Below, piece by piece: positions 59,912 to 64,000 of a DNA stretch of 64,000 nt; the stretch's first letter is position 1; each line of letters begins with the position of its first letter. The stretch is from NCBI GenBank assembly GCA_029561345.1, contig JAKQJC010000059.1, positions 62,001-126,000 on the forward strand, given 5' to 3'. Position numbers and translations under genes: made by a program. The stretch comes from Chloroflexota bacterium. Lineage in GTDB: Bacteria > Chloroflexota > Anaerolineae > Anaerolineales > Anaerolineaceae. The notes beneath the pieces are model-generated. The model worked only from the letters and a program-made list of their open reading frames with translations, searched no databases and had not been told where the DNA came from.

Positions 59912-60841
59912 TCAGCGCAGGGCTTCGACAATGGCAGTAACATTGGTCTTCATCATGAGGATATAAGTGGAGGCGGGTCCGTTTTTATCTGTAATAGAAT
60001 GCGTGTAGATGTCTGACACAACCTTCACCCCTGTTTCGCTGGAAATTTGCTGCGCCAGCTGAGGGTTGCTGCCGGTTTCCAGGAAAACAGCTTGGACGTT
60101 GTTGGTTTTGATCTGGTTGATCAGCTCCGCTAGTTCTTGAGCCGAAGGGGAGGATCCGCTGGTGACGGAGGGAACAACGGTACCGATGATGGTAAAACCA
60201 TAGCGGTCGGCGAAATAGCCCAGACTTTCGTGGTTGGTCACCAGCAGGCGGTTTTCAGGGGGAATGGTTTCAACCTGGGTTTTGATCCAGGCATCCAGTT
60301 CCTGAAGCTGGCGGATGTAGGCTTCTGCGTTTTGGGTGTACGTTTCTTTTCCAGCAGGGTCGGCGGCGATCAGGCCATCGCGAATATTTTCGACGTAAGT
60401 GATGGTTGAAATGGGATCCAGCCAGAAATGGGGGTCGCCCAGTTCGTGAGGATGATCAGTTTGTCCTTGGGCCTCATTTTTGTGGTCAGTCTGGCGCGGC
60501 GTGAGCCCGGCGGCAGCTTCAATGCGGAGTTGCCCCGCGGGGGATTCGGGCAGCACGGGTTCCAACCATTCTTCAAAGCCGGCGCCGTTGAGAATGAGAA
60601 TTTTGGTGCTGGTGAGTTTGACCACATCCTGAGGAGTGGGTTCAAAAGCATGGGGATCAAGGCCAAGAGGAATAAGGGTTTGGACGGTGATACGGTTGCC
60701 AGCGATATTCTGAGCGATATCTGCCAAAAATGATTCAACTGCCAGTGCCTGGCCGGAAGCGGCCGGAGCCGGGGGTGCGCTGCAGGCGTTGAGCGCCAGC
60801 AGGGTGATGGTGAGCAGCAGGTTGATGATGGTTTGTTTCAT
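59912..60841 (-). CDS. ZnuA/TroA-type metal-binding lipoprotein
   Basis: A 309-aa cluster A-I solute-binding protein for Zn2+ or Mn2+. It has a lipoprotein signal with lipobox LNAC near 17-20, metal-binding His in LGLDPHAFEPTP near 62, a His-rich loop (TDHKNEAQGQTDHPHELG, about 117-134) typical of zinc binders, DPHFWLDP, LVTNHESLGYFADRYG and the C-terminal Asp in VVSDIYTHS. GAGGA lies before the ATG at 60841. A Fur/Zur-like box overlaps its promoter region. The permease and ATPase genes are not in the window. Confidence 0.9.
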   Translation of the reverse strand: MKQTIINLLLTITLLALNACSAPPAPAASGQALAVESFLADIAQNIAGNRITVQTLIPLGLDPHAFEPTPQDVVKLTSTKILILNGAGFEEWLEPVLPESPAGQLRIEAAAGLTPRQTDHKNEAQGQTDHPHELGDPHFWLDPISTITYVENIRDGLIAADPAGKETYTQNAEAYIRQLQELDAWIKTQVETIPPENRLLVTNHESLGYFADRYGFTIIGTVVPSVTSGSSPSAQELAELINQIKTNNVQAVFLETGSNPQLAQQISSETGVKVVSDIYTHSITDKNGPASTYILMMKTNVTAIVEALR

Positions 60842-60859
60842 AGGGTCCTCGATATAGAT

Positions 60860-60878
60860 ATTGAAAATCGTTTTCAAT
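60860..60878. promoter_or_regulatory. Fur/Zur-like box
   Basis: ATTGAAAATCGTTTTCAAT: 8-base arms in perfect inverted repeat around a 3-base centre, 19 bases before the metal lipoprotein start. The shape matches Fur-family metalloregulator sites (TGAAAAT core). Confidence 0.8.
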
Positions 60879-60929
60879 TATAGACAGAGCATTTCGATTT
60901 GTCAAGGTTCGTTTTTGGCTGCACTTGTG

Positions 60930-60935
60930 TATAAT
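60930..60935 (+). promoter_or_regulatory. -10 element before the kinase-WD40 gene
   Basis: TATAAT at 60930-60935, 64 bases before the ATG, with no convincing -35 box. It lies in the divergent gap between the lipoprotein and kinase genes. Confidence 0.45.
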
Positions 60936-60999
60936 AGAGTCGTGCGAAAAACGGTTTTCCCGCCGCGCGGGCCAATCAGGCAATCACAGGAGCCAGAGG

Positions 61000-63900
61000 A
61001 TGACATCGAAAGTGCTGGAATGGCAGGTTGGTGATCTCATTTTAGACACTTATGAGGTGAAGCAGGTCTTTACCTCAGGGGGAATGGGGTTGGTGTATCG
61101 CGTGTACCACCGCGGCTGGAACATGGAACTGGCGGTGAAAAGTCCGCGCGCAGAAATCATCCAGTTTGAGGAGAGCAAGGAAGCCTTCATCAGAGAGGCT
61201 GAAACCTGGGTCAACCTGGGGCTGTATCCCTACATTGTTTGCTGTTACTATATTCGCGCCATTGACAGCATGCCGCGTATTTTTATGGAATATGTGGACG
61301 GCGGCAGCCTTAAAGAGGCCATTGAAAACAGCGCCATTTACGCCGGTACTGGTCAGGAGGCGTTGCAGCGTATGCTGGATGTGGCGGTGCAGTTTGCCTG
61401 GGGGTTGGATTACGCGCATGAGCGCGGCCTGGTTCACCAGGACATCAAGCCGGCCAATGTCATGATGACCCACGAAGGTATTGTCAAAGTCACAGATTTT
61501 GGGTTGGCCCAGGCCAAGGCTGCGGCCGGCCTTAAAATGGAAAGTGCTGGCCTGAAACCTGCTGCGCTCAGTGGAGATGCCAGCCTGATGGTCAACGCCA
61601 GGGGGATGACGCCGACCTATTGCTCGCCGGAGCAGGCGGCCCTCAAGCCGCTCTCGCGGCGCACGGATGTGTGGAGCTGGGCTGCTTCGGTGCTGGAGAT
61701 GTTCTGCGGCCGCCGAACCTGGGCCAAAGGCGAGGAAGCAGGGGAGGCGCTGGAAAAATACCTGATCAACGGGCCGGTCAATGCCAAAGCGCCGTTGATG
61801 CCGCGCAGCCTGGCTGAGATTCTGCGCCAGTGCTTTCAGCCGGACCCGGATGACCGGCCGCGGGATATGACGGTGATTGCGGAGGCTTTGCTGCCGATTT
61901 ACCAGCAGGAAACCGGCGAGGTTTATCCACGTTTTAGACCTCAAATGAATGAAATGCTGGCGGACACATTGAACAACCGCGCCATTTCCATGGCTGACCT
62001 GGGCCGGTATGAAGAAGCCATCAATTATTTTGATGATGCGATCCGGGCAGATGCCACCCATATCACTTCACTATATAACCGCAGCCTGTACCTGTGGCGC
62101 CGGGGAAAAATTACAGACACGGAAGCCTTGCGGGAATATATGCTGCCGCTGCGTGAGCAGGGAGAACGCTGGGAAACGGATTATTTCCGCACCCTGTTGC
62201 ACCTTGAACGTGGAGATACCCAGGAAGCGTTGAGCATTTTAAAGAAAGATGTGCAGCGTTACGGCACCTCTGAATCGCTTCTGGGGGTGGCGCAGATGGT
62301 TCAGAAATACGCCTCAGCGCGCAGCGAGTGCATCAAGACCATTCCGGCTGGCAGCAGCATCAATGCTGTGGCCATTTCACCGCAGGGCGACCGGCTGCTT
62401 TCAGCGGACAATGACCACAAGCTGTGCCTGTGGGATGTGACCACGGGAAACTGCCTGCAAACCATGGAGGGGCATACTGGCCTGGTGCGCAGCCTGCATT
62501 TCCTGCTAAACGGCCGCCTGGCGCTTTCGGCCAGCTGGGACAACACCCTGAGGTTATGGGATTTGAACAGCGGGCACTGCGTGCGGGTGATGGAGGGGCA
62601 TCAGAATTTTATTCAGGATATGGCCATTTCAAGAGATGGAAAGCGCGCCCTTTCAGCTTCGGCAGACTGGACCTTGCGGCTGTGGGATTTGCAAACCGGG
62701 GAATGTCTGAGGGTTTTTAACGGCCATGTGGATACCATCCGGTCAGCGGCCATTTCGCTGGATGACCGCACGGCTGTTTCGGCCGGCTATGACCACACCA
62801 TTCGCCTGTGGGACCTGGAGACGGGCGAATGCCTGAAGAGCATTCTTTGGAACCGCTCGTGCACCAGCAACTTGAGCCTGACGCGGGATGGTCTGAAAGC
62901 GATTCTGGCTGGTTTTGACAACCAGCTCTGGATGATTGATTTGGTCAGCGGACAGCCAGTCCGCTCCTATCGTGGACATACCGACGGGGTGACAATGATC
63001 AGAGTGGCTCCCAATGGCACCTGGCTGGTATCAGGCGGCATTGACAGCACCCTGCGCATCTGGGATATGAACAGCGGGCGCTGCCTGCGCACCCTGACCG
63101 GGCATCAATTCACAGTCAATTCTTTGGCCATCTGTCCAACCAAATCACTGGCGGTTTCGGGGAGCAACGATCAGACCCTGCGATTATGGCGCCTGGGGGC
63201 CGGCGCGCACGCGCCCTATATGACGGCCATTCCTCAAAGCGCAGCTGAAATGATGCGCCTGGGAGCCAAAGTGGAAGGGTACATTCAGGCGGCCAAAAGC
63301 AAGCAGGAGGCTGGAGATTTCTCCGGCGCCATGTCAGATGTGGTGGCTGCCCGCCAGGTGACCGGATATCAGCAAAACCCGCGCCTGATCACCCTGGGAG
63401 AACAAATAGCCTCAAAGGGGCAGCGCGCTGACTTGCGGGGTATGTGGATGGTGCAGAGCTTTGAAACTCACAAATCGGCGGTAAAAATGGTGATTCTCCC
63501 GCTGCGCTGGAATATTGCCGTGACTGGATCTGATGACAGCCACCTGACGGCCTGGAACCTTGAAACGGGTGCCCCTGTGCGGCAATATGAAGGCCATGCT
63601 GACGGTGTGAAAGCAGCTGCTCTGACGGCCAATTTCACCAGAATGCTGACGGGCAGCCGGGATGGCACCATGCGTTTGTGGCGCGTGGACACAGGAGAAT
63701 GCCTGAAGGTGTTTCAGGGTCACACCAGCGAGGTGAATGCGGTCTCCCTTTCGGCGGACGGGATGCTGGGGCTTTCGGCCAGCAATGACCAGACCCTGCG
63801 CCTGTGGCATATTCAGAAGGGCAGCACCCTGCGCACCCTGAAAGGCCACACCCATTTTGTCAGCGCGGCAGCGATGACGCCCGACACCCAGGTGGTTGTT

Positions 63901-64000
63901 TCGGCCGGCTGGGATAAAACGGTGCGCCGTTGGGATTTGCGCAGCGGGGAATGCACGGCGGTCTTGACGGGAACAAAGGAAGTGATTGATGCGTTGGCCC
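61000..64000 (+). CDS. Ser/Thr kinase fused to TPR and WD40 propellers (3' end beyond window)
   Basis: The frame runs from the ATG at 61000 (AGGAG 8 bases upstream) to the right edge without a stop, at least 1000 aa. Kinase domain 15-300: SGGMGLVY loop, Lys47, VHQDIKPAN with Asp148 (HQD in place of HRD), DFG at 166-168 and SPEQAAL. TPR-like repeats (about 320-440) follow. The first WD40 propeller has seven repeats (LWDV..., LWDL..., IWDM..., spaced about 42 residues) ending near 750, then another helical segment (about 745-805), then at least four more WD40 repeats. WD repeats suggest a protein-protein platform. There is no membrane segment in the visible part. Confidence 0.93.
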   Translation, partial: MTSKVLEWQVGDLILDTYEVKQVFTSGGMGLVYRVYHRGWNMELAVKSPRAEIIQFEESKEAFIREAETWVNLGLYPYIVCCYYIRAIDSMPRIFMEYVDGGSLKEAIENSAIYAGTGQEALQRMLDVAVQFAWGLDYAHERGLVHQDIKPANVMMTHEGIVKVTDFGLAQAKAAAGLKMESAGLKPAALSGDASLMVNARGMTPTYCSPEQAALKPLSRRTDVWSWAASVLEMFCGRRTWAKGEEAGEALEKYLINGPVNAKAPLMPRSLAEILRQCFQPDPDDRPRDMTVIAEALLPIYQQETGEVYPRFRPQMNEMLADTLNNRAISMADLGRYEEAINYFDDAIRADATHITSLYNRSLYLWRRGKITDTEALREYMLPLREQGERWETDYFRTLLHLERGDTQEALSILKKDVQRYGTSESLLGVAQMVQKYASARSECIKTIPAGSSINAVAISPQGDRLLSADNDHKLCLWDVTTGNCLQTMEGHTGLVRSLHFLLNGRLALSASWDNTLRLWDLNSGHCVRVMEGHQNFIQDMAISRDGKRALSASADWTLRLWDLQTGECLRVFNGHVDTIRSAAISLDDRTAVSAGYDHTIRLWDLETGECLKSILWNRSCTSNLSLTRDGLKAILAGFDNQLWMIDLVSGQPVRSYRGHTDGVTMIRVAPNGTWLVSGGIDSTLRIWDMNSGRCLRTLTGHQFTVNSLAICPTKSLAVSGSNDQTLRLWRLGAGAHAPYMTAIPQSAAEMMRLGAKVEGYIQAAKSKQEAGDFSGAMSDVVAARQVTGYQQNPRLITLGEQIASKGQRADLRGMWMVQSFETHKSAVKMVILPLRWNIAVTGSDDSHLTAWNLETGAPVRQYEGHADGVKAAALTANFTRMLTGSRDGTMRLWRVDTGECLKVFQGHTSEVNAVSLSADGMLGLSASNDQTLRLWHIQKGSTLRTLKGHTHFVSAAAMTPDTQVVVSAGWDKTVRRWDLRSGECTAVLTGTKEVIDALA

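Noticed and set aside
62300-64000. Periodic similarity every about 126 bases as a tandem DNA repeat
   Set aside because: It reflects WD40 protein repeats of about 42 residues.

Overview
The window reads as chromosomal DNA of a free-living heterotrophic bacterium, most likely a Chloroflexota (Anaerolineae-type) genome. This rests on gene style: MalT-type LuxR regulators, Ser/Thr kinases and phosphatases carrying zinc ribbons, FHA proteins, solute-binding lipoproteins with Pro/Thr linkers, trehalose import and many ABC exporters. No rRNA, tRNA, CRISPR array or complete insertion sequence was seen. The assignment is inference; no marker gene is present.

Layout. 1-5.5 kb: a heterodimeric ABC exporter cut by the left edge, a YhcH-type sugar protein and two small orphans. 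5.5-10.5 kb (minus): a potassium locus with a KdpD/KdpE-like two-component system, a membrane Usp-like protein and KimA. 10.5-16.7 kb (minus): a trehalose/alpha-glucoside operon (LacI regulator, binding protein, two permeases, GH37 trehalase); one permease carries a c-type heme motif in its outer loop. 17-20 kb: a membrane methyltransferase with an apparently leaderless transcript and a secreted GH123/DUF4091-like protein. 20.6-24 kb: a VOC protein, then a WYL regulator heading two GyrI-like proteins and a ClbS/DfsB-like protein. 24-29.4 kb: class II aldolase and class III aminotransferase facing a sugar kinase and an MFS carrier. 29.7-38 kb: a LuxR-family giant and a drug-efflux type ABC operon with HlyD and TetR. 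38-46.8 kb: acetyltransferases, a lipobox/multi-span membrane protein, an OmpR-type two-component system, an esterase, a cyclase and two broken genes. 46.8-55.6 kb (minus): one run of eight kinase, phosphatase and FHA genes, six of them with zinc ribbons and one a pseudokinase-PP2C fusion. 55.7-60.9 kb: a membrane-anchored propeller protein, a thiolase, a polyferredoxin and a metal-binding lipoprotein behind a Fur/Zur-like box. 61 kb to the right edge: a kinase fused to TPR and WD40 repeats.

Two copies of a small hairpin-rich element with matching terminal inverted repeats (20307-20516 and 29418-29592) look like a non-autonomous repeat family. The most unusual genes are the permease-cytochrome fusion, the pseudokinase-phosphatase, and the GyrI/GyrI/ClbS operon, which may detoxify cyclopropane-type alkylators. 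Coordinates use the start codon best supported by a ribosome binding site, so several genes are shorter than their longest open frame.
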